NCBI RefSeq assembly: GCF_000768555.3
Contig: NZ_KN293978.2
Coordinates: 62,001-126,000, forward strand
Length of the DNA: 64,000 nucleotides
Direction: 5' to 3'
DNA from: Roseovarius mucosus DSM 17069
GTDB taxonomy: Bacteria > Pseudomonadota > Alphaproteobacteria > Rhodobacterales > Rhodobacteraceae
Shown: positions 17,920-27,371 of the stretch, piece by piece
Layout of the letters: every line of letters starts with the position of its first letter
Numbering within the stretch: the stretch's first letter is position 1
Translations under genes and position numbers: made by a program
Notes under the pieces: generated by a model
The model's input: only the letters and a program-made list of their open reading frames with translations
Told to the model about the DNA's origin: nothing
Database searches by the model: none

Positions 17920-19038
17920 ATGAAAAAAGCGTTGATCACTGGGGTGACGGGGCAGGATGGCTCTTACCTTGCGGAGTTCCTGCTGGAAAAGGGCTATGAG
18001 GTGCATGGGATCAAGCGCCGCGCCTCGCTTTTCAACACGCAGCGGGTGGATCATATCTATCAGGATCCGCATGGCGGGCGGCAGAATTTCAAGCTGCATT
18101 ACGGCGACCTGACGGACAGCTCGAACCTCACCCGCATTCTCAGCGAGGTGCAGCCTGACGAGGTCTATAACCTCGGTGCGCAATCCCATGTCGCCGTCAG
18201 TTTCGAGGCACCGGAATATACCGCCGATGTCGATGCCATCGGCACGCTGCGCCTGCTCGAGGCGATCCGCTTTCTGGGGCTGGAGAAAAAGACGCGCTTC
18301 TATCAGGCCTCCACCTCCGAGCTTTATGGTCTCGTGCAGGAAATTCCGCAGCGCGAGACGACGCCCTTTCACCCGCGCAGCCCCTATGCCGTGGCCAAGA
18401 TGTATGCCTATTGGATCACGGTCAATTACCGTGAGGCTTACGGCATCTATGCCTGCAACGGGATCCTCTTCAATCACGAGAGCCCCCGGCGCGGCGAGAC
18501 CTTCGTGACGCGCAAGATCACGCGCGGGTTGGCCAATATCGCGCAGGGGCTCGAGGATTGCCTCTATATGGGCAATATCGACAGCTTGCGCGACTGGGGC
18601 CATGCCAAGGATTACGTCCGCATGCAGTGGATGATGCTGCAACAAGAGGTGGCGGATGATTTCGTCATCGCGACGGGGGTGCAGTATTCCGTGCGCGAGT
18701 TCATCACATGGTCGGCGCGCGAATTGGGGATCACGCTGGAGTTCACCGGCACGGGCGTGGACGAGATCGCCACGGTGACGGCCGTGACCGGCGATATGGC
18801 CCCTGCGGTGGCGCCGGGGCAGGTGATCATGCGCATCGACCCGCGCTATTTCCGCCCCGCCGAGGTGGAAACACTGCTGGGCGATCCCACCAAGGCCAAG
18901 GAAAAACTGGGCTGGGTGCCTGAGATTACGACACAAGAGATGTGCGCCGAGATGGTGGCCGAAGACTTGAAGACAGCGCAGCGGCACGCTCTGCTGAAAG
19001 TGCATGGTATGGAGTTGCCGGTGAGCGTGGAAGGGTGA
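17920..19038 (+). CDS. gmd: GDP-mannose 4,6-dehydratase
   Basis: Short-chain dehydrogenase/reductase-fold enzyme converting GDP-D-mannose to GDP-4-keto-6-deoxy-D-mannose, the first step to GDP-L-fucose. The NADP-binding [12 protein letters not shown] lies at residues 8-19. The active site reads STSELYG, followed by the YxxxK of [12 protein letters not shown], and the [13 protein letters not shown] region binds the nucleotide sugar. It is 372 residues, normal. A purine-rich GACGGAGAG lies upstream of ATG 17920. It works with fcl 328 nt downstream and manC upstream. Confidence 0.96.
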   Translation: MKKALITGVTGQDGSYLAEFLLEKGYEVHGIKRRASLFNTQRVDHIYQDPHGGRQNFKLHYGDLTDSSNLTRILSEVQPDEVYNLGAQSHVAVSFEAPEYTADVDAIGTLRLLEAIRFLGLEKKTRFYQASTSELYGLVQEIPQRETTPFHPRSPYAVAKMYAYWITVNYREAYGIYACNGILFNHESPRRGETFVTRKITRGLANIAQGLEDCLYMGNIDSLRDWGHAKDYVRMQWMMLQQEVADDFVIATGVQYSVREFITWSARELGITLEFTGTGVDEIATVTAVTGDMAPAVAPGQVIMRIDPRYFRPAEVETLLGDPTKAKEKLGWVPEITTQEMCAEMVAEDLKTAQRHALLKVHGMELPVSVEG

Positions 19039-19366
19039 TGGCTTTGCCTGAAATCTCGGCAAACTATCTGGTTGGCCTAAAGCGCACGGTTTTACTCCGC
19101 AAGAGTTGGCGGCGTGTTTGATGGGCTGGAGCGTGTGCCAAACAATTTTGTCGGGGACCGGATGACGCGGGATACGTGGTTCAGGTTTGTCGAGGCTTGG
19201 CTGTGACTGGAATACGATGCAAACAGGCTTACCGGCCATTTGAATGCAGCCCCTCCTCAGTGCGCCATCTGGGACCTTTAATTCAGGTTTGAATGTCACA
19301 AGAACGCATCGGCTTTGACCTTACAATTTTGGGCCTAAACCTTACAAACCTTACAGGAGTAACTCT
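19039..19366 (+). other. gmd-fcl gap with possible gene remnant
   Basis: These 328 nt hold no intact gene. An ATG at 19038 overlaps the gmd stop (TGATG) and opens a 27-codon frame. Codons 19081-19206 in another frame read as protein-like sequence including GLERVPNNFVGDRMTRD and ending at TGA. This could be a frameshifted remnant of one small gene once coupled to gmd. The last 60 nt are AT-richer and contain a GGAG site for fcl. No parent family was recognised. Confidence 0.3.
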
Positions 19367-20341
19367 ATGACCCGCATCTACATCGCAGGACATCGCGGCA
19401 TGGTCGGGGGGGCGATCCTCCGCCGCCTTCAGGCCCGCAAAGACGCGGGCGAGGACCTGACTCTGCTCACCCGCACCCATGCGGAAATGGACCTGACCAG
19501 CCAATTGGCGGTGCGCGAGTTCATGCAGGCCGAGCGGCCCGATGTGGTTATTCTTGCCGCCGCCAAGGTCGGCGGTATCCATGCCAACAACACCTATCCA
19601 GCTGATTTCATTTACGAAAACCTGATGATCGAGTGCAATGTAATCCATCAGGCCTTTGACGCGGGCGTGCGGCGGCTGTTGCAATTGGGCTCTAGCTGCA
19701 TCTATCCCCGTGCTGTGCCCCAGCCCATGCGCGAGGACGCGCTCCTGACCGGCGTGCTCGAGCCCACCAACGAGCCCTATGCCGTGGCCAAGATCGCTGG
19801 CATCAAGCTCTGCGAGAGTTACAATCGCCAGCACGGCACCGATTACCGCTCGGTCATGCCCACCAATCTCTACGGCCCGGGCGACAACTTTCACCCTGAA
19901 AATTCCCATGTTTTACCGGCACTTATCCGTCGCTTTCACGAGGCGGCGCTGGAGGGGCGCGACGAGGTCATGATCTGGGGATCTGGCACGCCACGGCGCG
20001 AATTCCTGCATGTCGATGACATGGCCGAAGCCAGCCTCTTTGTGCTGGACCTGCCACAGGATGTCTATGCCGCCAATACAGAGCCGATGCTGAGCCATAT
20101 CAACGTGGGCTGCGGCACCGATGTTTCAATTCTGGAACTGGCGCAGATGGTGGCCGAAGTAACTGGATTTCAAGGAAAAATCTCGACCGACCCCAGCAAA
20201 CCCGATGGCACGATGCGCAAGCTGATGGATGTCTCGCGGTTGGCCGAGATGGGCTGGCGCGCACGCATCGGCCTGCGCGAAGGGATTGAGGATGCCTATC
20301 GCTGGTATCTCGATCAGGCACCGGGCAGCGTGCGCGGATAG
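19367..20341 (+). CDS. fcl: GDP-L-fucose synthase
   Basis: Epimerase/reductase converting GDP-4-keto-6-deoxy-mannose to GDP-L-fucose with NADPH. The Rossmann motif [15 protein letters not shown] starts at residue 6. Substrate motifs follow: [12 protein letters not shown], then GSSCIYPR, then the catalytic YxxxK of [15 protein letters not shown], then [28 protein letters not shown]. At 324 residues it has normal length. CAGGAG lies 7 nt before ATG 19367. It completes the manC-gmd-fcl route. Confidence 0.96.
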   Translation: MTRIYIAGHRGMVGGAILRRLQARKDAGEDLTLLTRTHAEMDLTSQLAVREFMQAERPDVVILAAAKVGGIHANNTYPADFIYENLMIECNVIHQAFDAGVRRLLQLGSSCIYPRAVPQPMREDALLTGVLEPTNEPYAVAKIAGIKLCESYNRQHGTDYRSVMPTNLYGPGDNFHPENSHVLPALIRRFHEAALEGRDEVMIWGSGTPRREFLHVDDMAEASLFVLDLPQDVYAANTEPMLSHINVGCGTDVSILELAQMVAEVTGFQGKISTDPSKPDGTMRKLMDVSRLAEMGWRARIGLREGIEDAYRWYLDQAPGSVRG

Positions 20342-20372
20342 CTTAATCTGCGCCGGATCCTGCTCATCCGAA

Positions 20373-20395
20373 GGGGGGCGCTCAATTGAGCCCCC
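20373..20395 (+). terminator. Possible hairpin terminator after fcl
   Basis: The perfect palindrome GCTCAATTGAGC (20380-20391) is flanked by a run of six G and C on the left and four C on the right, extending the stem with a small bulge. It lies 32 nt after the fcl stop. No T-run follows, so Rho-independent termination is uncertain. Confidence 0.35.
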
Positions 20396-20644
20396 ATTCT
20401 GGTGGCGTGTTGCTCGACCGTGGTGACGCCGAGATTCCGGTAACAGGTTGAAAAAGCGACGAGATCTCAATTCACCGTCGCGGATGCTGCTCCTCCTGTC
20501 ATACGCTTTCGATCAACGGAAAGCGTTAGGTGCCTAGGCGCATATTTCTCGACCTGACTGGTCGGTTACGCAGCTGACTTCTTCAGCCCCGGACGCGTCG
20601 ATCTACGCAGTGTTCGCTGTGCGTCTTCGATGTTTGAAAAGAAA

Positions 20645-20674
20645 AAGGACTTAGCGAGCGAGCGCTAAGTCCTT
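20645..20674 (-). terminator. Rho-independent terminator of tRNA-Asn
   Basis: Perfect 12-bp stem AAGGACTTAGCG and CGCTAAGTCCTT with a 6-nt loop. Read on the minus strand, it lies just beyond the tRNA 3' end and is followed by TTTTTCTTTT (plus positions about 20635-20646). This is a textbook intrinsic terminator. Confidence 0.85.
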
Positions 20675-20682
20675 GAAATCTT

Positions 20683-20757
20683 TGGCTCCGGCGGTAGGGA
20701 TCGAACCTACGACCAATTGATTAACAGTCAACTGCTCTACCGCTGAGCTACGCCGGA
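20683..20757 (-). tRNA. tRNA-Asn (anticodon GTT)
   Basis: On the minus strand the 75-nt sequence begins TCCGGCGTAGCTCAGCGGTA and ends with the encoded CCA. The acceptor stem TCCGGCG pairs with CGCCGGA (plus 20687-20693), the discriminator is G, and the T arm reads GGTTCGATCC. The anticodon loop CTGTTAA gives GTT, which reads AAC/AAU. It is a single-copy gene within the window and has its own terminator. Confidence 0.95.
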
Positions 20758-20815
20758 ACATGTGGGCCGTATAGCAACCGGATTCGGGGAGGTCCAGAGG
20801 CTTTGTGACAAAAAT

Positions 20816-21748
20816 TTAGGGAGAGGAGCATGTGGATTGGGAGCGCGTGAATTTTGCGTCCGCCTGCAATCTGCCCACCGGCGCGACTTGGGATTTCTGC
20901 ATCAAGTCGATGAGATGCGCGAGCACGTTGCGGCGGGCGGCGGGCAGGAGGTTTTGGGGCGTGTCGGCATAGACGCGGGCCGTGATTTCCGTTGTATCAA
21001 GAGGCACCTGGGTGAGGGTCTCGAGGATTGCCGCCTCGCGTGCCTTGCGATGCGCCACCAGCCAGTCAAGGCGGGCTTTGGGTTGCTCGATCGCGGCCCC
21101 GTGACCGGGCAGGAAGCGCCGCGCTGACAGCCTTCCAAGCCGCGCGCAGGAGCGCAGAAAATCCGTCAGGTCGCCATCAGGTGGCGAGACCAGCGAGCTG
21201 GCCCAGCCCATAACCAGATCGCCGGTCAACACGCTGTCGGCGATCTCGAAGCTCATGTGATTGCCAAAATGTCCCGGTGTCCAATGTGCGGTGATCTGCC
21301 AACCGTCGCCTGTTATCCGCTCGCCATCACAGAGCACCAAATCTGGCGTAAAGTCCGCATCCACCCCTTCGCCACCGCCCATCAGCCCGCTCTGTGCAAG
21401 GTGCTGCATCATCGCGCTGCGCCCGGCCCGGGCATCCCCATAGGCCAGCACTGGCGCGCCAGTTTCGGCCGAGAGGCGTGCGGCGAGGGGCGAGTGATCG
21501 AGATGCGCGTGGGTGACGAAAATGTGGCTCACGCTCTGGCCCGGAGCTATGGCAGCCAGGATCGCCGCAAGATGGGCCGGATCATCGGGGCCCGGGTCAA
21601 TCACTGCAAGGCGGCCTGTGCCGACGAGATAGGTGTTGGTCCCCCAAAACGTCATGGGGGACGGGTTTGGAGCCAGAATGCGGCGAATATCTTGCCCGAG
21701 GTCCTCAGCGATGCCGATGGGCGGGCTTTTTCCTTGGGTCGCTTGCAT
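20816..21748 (-). CDS. MBL-fold metallo-hydrolase
   Basis: Metallo-beta-lactamase-fold hydrolase of the LACTB2/glyoxalase-II-like group; the substrate is unknown. Zinc ligands appear in THAHLDH (about residues 79-85), TPGHFGNH, and LTGDLVMG with its bridging aspartate. FLPGHG supplies the last histidine. The C-terminal part after about residue 230 is a winged-helix-like segment seen in LACTB2-type proteins. It is 310 residues with no signal peptide. It is divergent from the histidine kinase gene, with only 39 nt between starts. Confidence 0.82.
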   Translation of the reverse strand: MQATQGKSPPIGIAEDLGQDIRRILAPNPSPMTFWGTNTYLVGTGRLAVIDPGPDDPAHLAAILAAIAPGQSVSHIFVTHAHLDHSPLAARLSAETGAPVLAYGDARAGRSAMMQHLAQSGLMGGGEGVDADFTPDLVLCDGERITGDGWQITAHWTPGHFGNHMSFEIADSVLTGDLVMGWASSLVSPPDGDLTDFLRSCARLGRLSARRFLPGHGAAIEQPKARLDWLVAHRKAREAAILETLTQVPLDTTEITARVYADTPQNLLPAARRNVLAHLIDLMQKSQVAPVGRLQADAKFTRSQSTCSSP

Positions 21749-21787
21749 GGCTCTTCCTTCTGGCAGCGCGCGCGGCTAGGTTTAGCC

Positions 21788-23074
21788 ATGTCTCTGCGTT
21801 GGCTCAAACCCTATCTTCCGCGAAGCCTCTATGCTCGGGCGGTTTTGATCCTGCTGTTGCCGGTGATCACGCTGCTGTTGGTCGTTTCGCTCGTGTTTGC
21901 CCAGAGGCTGTTTGACGACGTTACGCAGCAGATGGTCAAGACCGTGGCGCGCGAGGTGCGGCTGGTCCTGGACGAGCCCGAGGGTAGTCCGGTGGCCGCA
22001 ATGCTGGAAATCGACCGGCGGCACGTGCCCGCATCCGAGATGCCAGAGGCCGATGACTATGATTGGTTCGACATTTCGGGCAGCGTGGTGGTCCGCGAAC
22101 TGCGCAGCTATTTCGAGGATCTCGAGCGCGTTTCGCTGACCGATAATCAGTATGTCATGCTTTATTTCCAAAAGGATGGCGCGGTTACCGAGCTTGTATT
22201 CGACCGCCGCCGGGTCTCGGCGCGACGGCCCTATCAGGTGCTGCTCAATCTGGCCTTCTATGGCATCCTGATGACCGTTGTTTCTTATGTTTACATGCGA
22301 AAGCAGCTCAAGCCGATTACCCGCCTTGCAGAGGCGGCAGAGGCCTTTGGGCGCGGCCGGCATGTGCCTTATCGTGCGTCGGGCGCGCTCGAGGTGCGGG
22401 CGGCGGGCAATGCCTTTCTCGATATGCGGGCGCGATTGGAACGGCAGATCGAGCAGCGCACGTTGATGCTCTCGGGGGTGAGCCACGATCTGAGAACACC
22501 ACTGACCCGCCTGCGGTTGAGCCTTGCCATGCTGGAGGATGAGGAAGCGGCACCGATGCTGCGTGACGTGGTCGAAATGGAGCGCTTGCTAGACGGCTTT
22601 CTGGCCTTTGCGCGGGGTGCGCATGAGGGCGAGCCGGAGCCGGTTGATCCGATTGCCCTCGTGCGTCAGATCGTCGAAGACGCGCAACGGGCGCAGAACC
22701 CCGTGAGCTTGATCGAAGCACGGGGCGAAGGAACCGTGGCCTTGCGCGCCGAGAATATTCGACGGGCCGTCGAAAACCTGATCAACAATGCTGTGCGTTA
22801 TGGCACGCAGGCAGAAGTTTCGGTCGTGATGACCGAAAAATCCTTGAGAATCAGGGTTGAGGATGATGGGCCTGGTATTCCGCCAGATAGCAGGGGCGAT
22901 GCGATCAAGCCATTCACGCGGCTGGAACCGGCCCGAAATCAGAATCGTGGGATGGGCGTGGGCCTTGGCCTGTCCATCGTGCTTGATGTCGCGCGGGCGC
23001 ATGGCGGAACGCTGCGGCTAGGAGAGAGCGCACGGCTCGGCGGACTCAGCGCGGACATCGTGATTGCGCGCTGA
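21788..23074 (+). CDS. EnvZ-like sensor histidine kinase
   Basis: Inner-membrane sensor kinase of 428 residues. TM1 is at about residues 16-38 (LILLLPVITLLLVVSLVFA), a periplasmic region of about 110 residues follows, and TM2 is near 150-172. After a HAMP-like linker the H-box reads SGVSHDLRTPLTRLR, then come N-box ENLINNAVRYG, G1 DDGPGIP and G2 GVGLGLSIV. I chose ATG 21788; the long in-frame extension to 21257 is antisense to the MBL gene. EnvZ-type kinases normally sit next to an OmpR-type regulator, but none is present here. Confidence 0.85.
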   Translation: MSLRWLKPYLPRSLYARAVLILLLPVITLLLVVSLVFAQRLFDDVTQQMVKTVAREVRLVLDEPEGSPVAAMLEIDRRHVPASEMPEADDYDWFDISGSVVVRELRSYFEDLERVSLTDNQYVMLYFQKDGAVTELVFDRRRVSARRPYQVLLNLAFYGILMTVVSYVYMRKQLKPITRLAEAAEAFGRGRHVPYRASGALEVRAAGNAFLDMRARLERQIEQRTLMLSGVSHDLRTPLTRLRLSLAMLEDEEAAPMLRDVVEMERLLDGFLAFARGAHEGEPEPVDPIALVRQIVEDAQRAQNPVSLIEARGEGTVALRAENIRRAVENLINNAVRYGTQAEVSVVMTEKSLRIRVEDDGPGIPPDSRGDAIKPFTRLEPARNQNRGMGVGLGLSIVLDVARAHGGTLRLGESARLGGLSADIVIAR

Positions 23075-23105
23075 GTTTTCTCGAAAGAAAAATTAAATCA
23101 GGTAG

Positions 23106-24647
23106 TTATCCGGCGCGCCTCTCGTCAAAGCTGAGCGCGATGAAGCTGGGAAGGTGATCGCCAAGCCCCACGACACGCGGCCCGCCACCATGATCCTGAC
23201 GCCCACGACCTTCTCTTTGGCGCGGCGCGTTGTCGTCATTGCGGTCGCGATTGCGGTCCGGGCGGGGCTCATTTCGCTCCTGCCGAGGCTCGGGCGTGCG
23301 CTCTGTCCGGCGCTCCTGCTGGCGTTCCGGCTGTGGGGCCGCTTCGATTGCCTGTTCGGCCGATGTCTCCGGTGCCTTGTGGGCGACGACCGGGCGCTCT
23401 TCGGGCTTGCCACGGCTCACGTTGCGGGTGCGGCGGGGCTTTGCGGGACGCTCGTCGCTGCCTTGCGGCGCTTCGGTCTCCGTGGTCGAAGGGGTGAAGG
23501 TTACGGGGCTCTCGACGCGCGGAATTTCCTTTTGAATCAAGGCTTCTACGCCGGCTAGGTTCTTTTCGTCGCGCGGGTTGCAGATCATCAGCGCCTTGCC
23601 GCTGCGCCCGGCGCGCCCGGTACGACCGATGCGGTGGACGTAATCCTCGGCATGGCTGGGTACGTCGAAGTTGAACACATGGCTGACCGCGGGCACATCA
23701 AGGCCGCGGGCGGCCACATCAGACGCGATCAGAAAGCGCAGGGTGCCCGCACGAAAGCCGTCGAGTGTGCGCGTGCGTTGGCTCTGATCTAGGTCACCGT
23801 GAATAGGTGCCGCATCATAACCATATTTTATCAAAGACTTAGCGACCACATCTACATCAATCTTGCGATTGCAAAAGATGATGGCATTGCTGCAAGAGTC
23901 GCCTTCACGATCGATTAGGGCGCGCAGTAGTTTGCGCTTTTCGCTGTCGGCCTTGTCTCGGCGCGACGGTTTGAACATCACGACACCTTGCTCGATTGTC
24001 TCTGAGGCGGTGGCTTGGCGCGCAACCTCGACCCGTGCTGGGTTCGACAGGAAGGTGTTGGTGATCCGCTCAATCTCGGGTGCCATAGTGGCGGAGAAGA
24101 AAAGCGTCTGGCGCGTGAACGGTGTTAGGCTGAAAATTCGTTCAATATCAGGGATAAAGCCCATGTCGAGCATGCGATCGGCCTCGTCCACGACCATGAT
24201 CTGCACGCCGGTCAGCAAGAGCTTGCCGCGCTCGAAATGATCGAGCAGGCGGCCGGGGGTGGCGATCAGAACATCGACGCCCTTGTCGATCAGCTTGTCC
24301 TGCTCCTTGAAGCTGACGCCACCAATGAGCAACGCCTTTGTGAGCTTCAAGTGCTTGGAATACGTATCAAAATTCTCGGCGACCTGAGCCGCTAGTTCGC
24401 GCGTGGGGCATAGAACCAAGCTGCGCGGCATGCGGGCGCGGGCGCGTCCGCGCGAGAGAAGTGAGAGCATCGGCAGGGTAAAACTGGCGGTTTTGCCTGT
24501 GCCGGTTTGGGCGATTCCGAGTACGTCGCGCCCTTCGAGCGCGTGGGGGATGGCTTCGGCCTGAATGGGGGTTGGCGTTTCGTAACCGGCCTCTTCGATG
24601 GCCTTCAACACCTTGGGATTCAGGTTCAGATCGGAAAATTTTGTCAT
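23106..24647 (-). CDS. rhlE: DEAD-box RNA helicase, RhlE-type
   Basis: ATP-dependent RNA helicase involved in RNA remodelling, ribosome assembly or mRNA decay. It has a Q motif (PTPIQ), motif I AQTGTGKT, motif Ia PTRELAAQ, motif II VDEADRMLD, motif III SAT and motif VI HRIGRTGRAGRSG. The helicase core covers about residues 1-370. The rest, to 513, is a low-complexity tail rich in Arg, Glu, Pro and Asp, typical of RhlE/DeaD RNA-binding tails. Its leader (24648-24844) has an inverted repeat, TTGGCAA and TTGCCAA (24793-24821), of unknown role. Confidence 0.92.
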   Translation of the reverse strand: MTKFSDLNLNPKVLKAIEEAGYETPTPIQAEAIPHALEGRDVLGIAQTGTGKTASFTLPMLSLLSRGRARARMPRSLVLCPTRELAAQVAENFDTYSKHLKLTKALLIGGVSFKEQDKLIDKGVDVLIATPGRLLDHFERGKLLLTGVQIMVVDEADRMLDMGFIPDIERIFSLTPFTRQTLFFSATMAPEIERITNTFLSNPARVEVARQATASETIEQGVVMFKPSRRDKADSEKRKLLRALIDREGDSCSNAIIFCNRKIDVDVVAKSLIKYGYDAAPIHGDLDQSQRTRTLDGFRAGTLRFLIASDVAARGLDVPAVSHVFNFDVPSHAEDYVHRIGRTGRAGRSGKALMICNPRDEKNLAGVEALIQKEIPRVESPVTFTPSTTETEAPQGSDERPAKPRRTRNVSRGKPEERPVVAHKAPETSAEQAIEAAPQPERQQERRTERTPEPRQERNEPRPDRNRDRNDDNAPRQREGRGRQDHGGGPRVVGLGDHLPSFIALSFDERRAG

Positions 24648-24844
24648 GTGTATCCGTGGTTTACGGACACAATCCTGGCCCGTACGACTGATGCGGGTTC
24701 GGGCCCCTCATGGGCCTGTGGTTCTCCACATGGATGACCCGCTGCGCAGCACTTACCTGAGAACGCGGTCAGCGTCAATGCACAGCGGATTCTTGGCAAC
24801 AATACTGGCGTAGTTTGCCAAGATTATGGTGTATTTGGAAACAC

Positions 24845-25813
24845 TTACATGTGTTTCGGAAAGTGGCGCATGCGTTTGGTGTCAAGGTCGAGAGAGATGC
24901 GGTGTAGATGTCCGAAGGAGGCCAGCCGCTCTTGCAATTCCGGGGTGGCGGTGCAGACCTCGGTAAAGAAGCGGTTCAGGGCAGCTTGCCCGCCGTCCTC
25001 TTCAAGCATCTGAAAAAACTCATGCATATTAAAGGCATAGCCGTCGGAATGGGGTGCGGGTTTTAATTCGGCGCGGTAGGAGCCCATGCTGAGGCGGTAA
25101 CGATAGGCGGCAAGCCAGTGATCCCAGGTGGCGGCGTGATGATGGCAGAGATACAATTCATGTAGTTCTTCAGCTTTGTCATCCATCTGTTTGTTTATAA
25201 AGGCATTATGGATACGCAAGCTGATGTCGGACAGGCCGGTCCGCACAAAGACCTTGCCTGCGACATGGCTGAGAAACCCGCCGTTCAGATAAGGGCCATA
25301 GGTTGGATAGATGGCGTTGGTTTGAGTGCGGCGTTCGGATTGAGACAGCGCGCAGGACTTGTAAGCTGTGTAAGGTTCGGCGTCTGTTTTGTAAGGTTCG
25401 GGGGCCAGTGCCTCGATCGGGCGGACGCGAGCGCTGATCCGGTCCGGCGCGACCTGTGACAGACGGTCCGTGATGGTCATTTCGGACCAGAGGAATTCGT
25501 CCACGTCGATATGCGCGAGCCAATCGACCTGCGCCCGCCTATTGAGGCAATGGGTGGCGTTCAGGGTCTGGCGGGACTGATGCTTGTCAGGGCGTCCCTT
25601 GCGCGACCGGCGCCGCCAATAGTCCTCATTACACAGGATGACGCGGCATTTGGGATGGGCGCGCAGGGCGGCCTCGGCCTCTGGGTCGGGGGCATCAAGA
25701 TAGACATGCACGCGGTGGGCGCCCAGATCGATATGATGGGCGGCAAAGTTGAGCGTGTCGCGGGTGGGGGCCTTGATCGTGGCGACCACGCCCCAGGTGG
25801 GTGATGCGTTCAT
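24845..25813 (-). CDS. Glycosyltransferase family 2-like protein
   Basis: Probable glycosyltransferase with a GT-A fold, close to proteins often labelled glycosyl transferase family 2 (GT92-like). The N-terminal ATIKAPTRDTLNFAAHHIDLGAHRVHVYLD matches the nucleotide-sugar entry strand. HIDVDEFLW is a DxD-type metal-binding motif. HVAGKVFVR and HNAF lie downstream, and a RxH-rich middle follows. It is 322 residues with no membrane segment or signal peptide. The acceptor cannot be predicted. Its position beside a helicase and a MaoC gene gives no pathway link. Confidence 0.75.
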   Translation of the reverse strand: MNASPTWGVVATIKAPTRDTLNFAAHHIDLGAHRVHVYLDAPDPEAEAALRAHPKCRVILCNEDYWRRRSRKGRPDKHQSRQTLNATHCLNRRAQVDWLAHIDVDEFLWSEMTITDRLSQVAPDRISARVRPIEALAPEPYKTDAEPYTAYKSCALSQSERRTQTNAIYPTYGPYLNGGFLSHVAGKVFVRTGLSDISLRIHNAFINKQMDDKAEELHELYLCHHHAATWDHWLAAYRYRLSMGSYRAELKPAPHSDGYAFNMHEFFQMLEEDGGQAALNRFFTEVCTATPELQERLASFGHLHRISLDLDTKRMRHFPKHM

Positions 25814-25854
25814 GGGCGCAGGATGCGGTCAAGCCGCAGGGCGCGCAAGGGGCG

Positions 25855-26298
25855 TCAGTCGAACTTGCGCGAGGGGGCCAGAACCGTCGCTTCGCCGATC
25901 AGGACCTTCTTGCCATTCACCAGACAGCGGCAGTCGAGTTGCACGCGGCGTTTGCCATGGTCGATGCCGATCACCTCGACTTCGGCATGGACCATGTCGC
26001 CGGGACGCACAGGGGCGAGGAATTTCAGAGTCTGGCCCATGTAGACGGTGCCATGCCCCGGCAATTGCTCGCCGATCACCGCAGAGATGAGGCCTGCGGT
26101 CAACATGCCATGGGCGATGCGCCCCTCGAAAATGGTGTCCTGCGCGTAGTCGTCATCGAGATGCACCGGGTTGCGGTCGGTCGAGACCTCGGCAAACAGT
26201 TCGATGTCGCGGTCGGTCACGACTTTGCGCAGATGGCGGGTCATGCCCATCTCGATGTCTTCGATGCAGATCGTGCCGCGCGGCATATTGTCCAACAT
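25855..26298 (-). CDS. MaoC-family (R)-specific enoyl-CoA hydratase-like protein
   Basis: Hot-dog-fold hydratase of the MaoC/PhaJ type, 147 residues, the single-domain length. The hydratase-2 motif is present: FAEVSTDRNPVHLDDDYAQ carries the catalytic Asp/His pair, followed by RIAHGMLTAGLISAVIG. Substrates are likely trans-2-enoyl-CoAs, for fatty-acid or PHA metabolism, but this is not fixed by the sequence. It begins MLDNMPRGT; an internal ATG at residue 5 is possible. It lies 41 nt downstream of the glycosyltransferase start on the same strand. Confidence 0.8.
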   Translation of the reverse strand: MLDNMPRGTICIEDIEMGMTRHLRKVVTDRDIELFAEVSTDRNPVHLDDDYAQDTIFEGRIAHGMLTAGLISAVIGEQLPGHGTVYMGQTLKFLAPVRPGDMVHAEVEVIGIDHGKRRVQLDCRCLVNGKKVLIGEATVLAPSRKFD

Positions 26299-26398
26299 TC
26301 GCCCCTCCGGTGGGTTTGGTGCGCAATTATCAGGCTATATTTTGGCCCATGTTGGAATTTTATTACTTTGCGGATGCAGAAAAATCAAGCGCTTTCTG

Positions 26399-27271
26399 TC
26401 AGCGGAGGAAACCGATTGTATAGGTGGGAGAGGCGTTTTCCTTTGAAAGATAAGCCGTTAGCGCGGCCTCGTCGGGCTGGTGCGACGTTTTGGTCTCATT
26501 GGCTGCGAGCCCGCCCGAGATGAAGAGGGAATCGATATCCTCACCCATGGCCCCTGCCACATCGGTATGCACCCCGTCGCCGATGGCGAGGATGCGGGGC
26601 GTCTCGACATCGCGACCAAGCGACAGCAGGCGGCGGCGGGCGAGGTCATAGATGGGCGGATGCGGTTTGCCGAAATAGAGGCTTGTCCCCCCCATTTCGG
26701 TATAGAGGCGCGCGAGGGCGCCGGCGCACCATTCCCGCACCTCGCCGCGATCCACAACGATGTCGGGATTGGCGCAGAGGAGTTTCAAGCCCTTTTGCTT
26801 GGCATAGAGAAACTGTGGACGCAGGTCGGCGGGATCGGCATGGGGATCGAAAGGGCCGATGCAGACAATGCCTTCGGCCTCTTCCAGCGGAACGCGGGTG
26901 ATCGGCACGGGGTTCTCGATCAGGTGAAGCGGATCGAAAAAGCGGTCATCGAAGGGCTGGCCAATGAACCAGACCTTTTCACCGACGACGCCCTGAAACA
27001 TCGCGGCGCGGGCGCTGTCGCCGGAGGTGGCGATGGTATCCCAGGCGTCGCGGGGCACGCCAAAGCCGTCGAGCTGCTTTTCCACGCCGCCGCGCGCGCG
27101 GGGCGAGTTGGTGACAAGCACCACGGTGCCGCCCTGCGCGCGGTAGGATTGCAGCGCCGCCACCGCATCCGGCAGGGCGCGCACGCCGTCATGCACACAG
27201 CCCCAGAGATCGACAAAGAGCGCGTCATACTTGTCGGAAATGTCGGTGAGGGCGGTGATGAGACGGGTCAT
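26399..27271 (-). CDS. HAD-superfamily hydrolase, subfamily IIA (TIGR01459-like)
   Basis: Phosphatase-type HAD protein of 290 residues. The nucleophile segment FVDLWGCVHDG is a variant DxWG motif typical of this alphaproteobacterial group. The TNSPR motif II, KPHPPIY and the motif III acidic pair GDGVHTDVAGA follow. The IIA cap lies between motifs II and III. Substrates of this subfamily are small phosphorylated metabolites; none can be named here. It stands alone, with a candidate repeat copy upstream at 27339. Confidence 0.82.
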   Translation of the reverse strand: MTRLITALTDISDKYDALFVDLWGCVHDGVRALPDAVAALQSYRAQGGTVVLVTNSPRARGGVEKQLDGFGVPRDAWDTIATSGDSARAAMFQGVVGEKVWFIGQPFDDRFFDPLHLIENPVPITRVPLEEAEGIVCIGPFDPHADPADLRPQFLYAKQKGLKLLCANPDIVVDRGEVREWCAGALARLYTEMGGTSLYFGKPHPPIYDLARRRLLSLGRDVETPRILAIGDGVHTDVAGAMGEDIDSLFISGGLAANETKTSHQPDEAALTAYLSKENASPTYTIGFLR

Positions 27272-27338
27272 TTGCGGCTCCTGTACTGGCTTTGGTGCAG
27301 ATATGGCAGGGGGGCCGCGGTTTGGCCAGCGGTGGAAT

Positions 27339-27365
27339 GGAGTATTTGGGCCAAGAAGAAGCGGG
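27339..27365. repeat. Degenerate copy 3 of the intergenic repeat
   Basis: GGAGTATTT, two variable bases, GCCA, two variable bases, then AAGAAGCGGG match position for position the right part of the copy at 58544-58570. In both places the element lies just beyond the stop codon of a minus-strand gene. No GC stem is preserved here. Confidence 0.4.
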
Positions 27366-27371
27366 CGTGGT

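Larger units (their letters stand above)
20342..20682. other. Non-coding gap between fcl and tRNA-Asn
   Basis: The gap holds two hairpins listed separately (20373-20395 and 20645-20674) and no credible reading frame. The middle part, about 20400-20630, shows no feature that I recognise. Confidence 0.5.

Noticed and set aside
20683..20757. tRNA-Asn as an integration site
   Set aside because: No integrase and no duplicated tRNA 3' end were seen nearby; the neighbouring fucose genes are not flanked by a repeat of the tRNA end.
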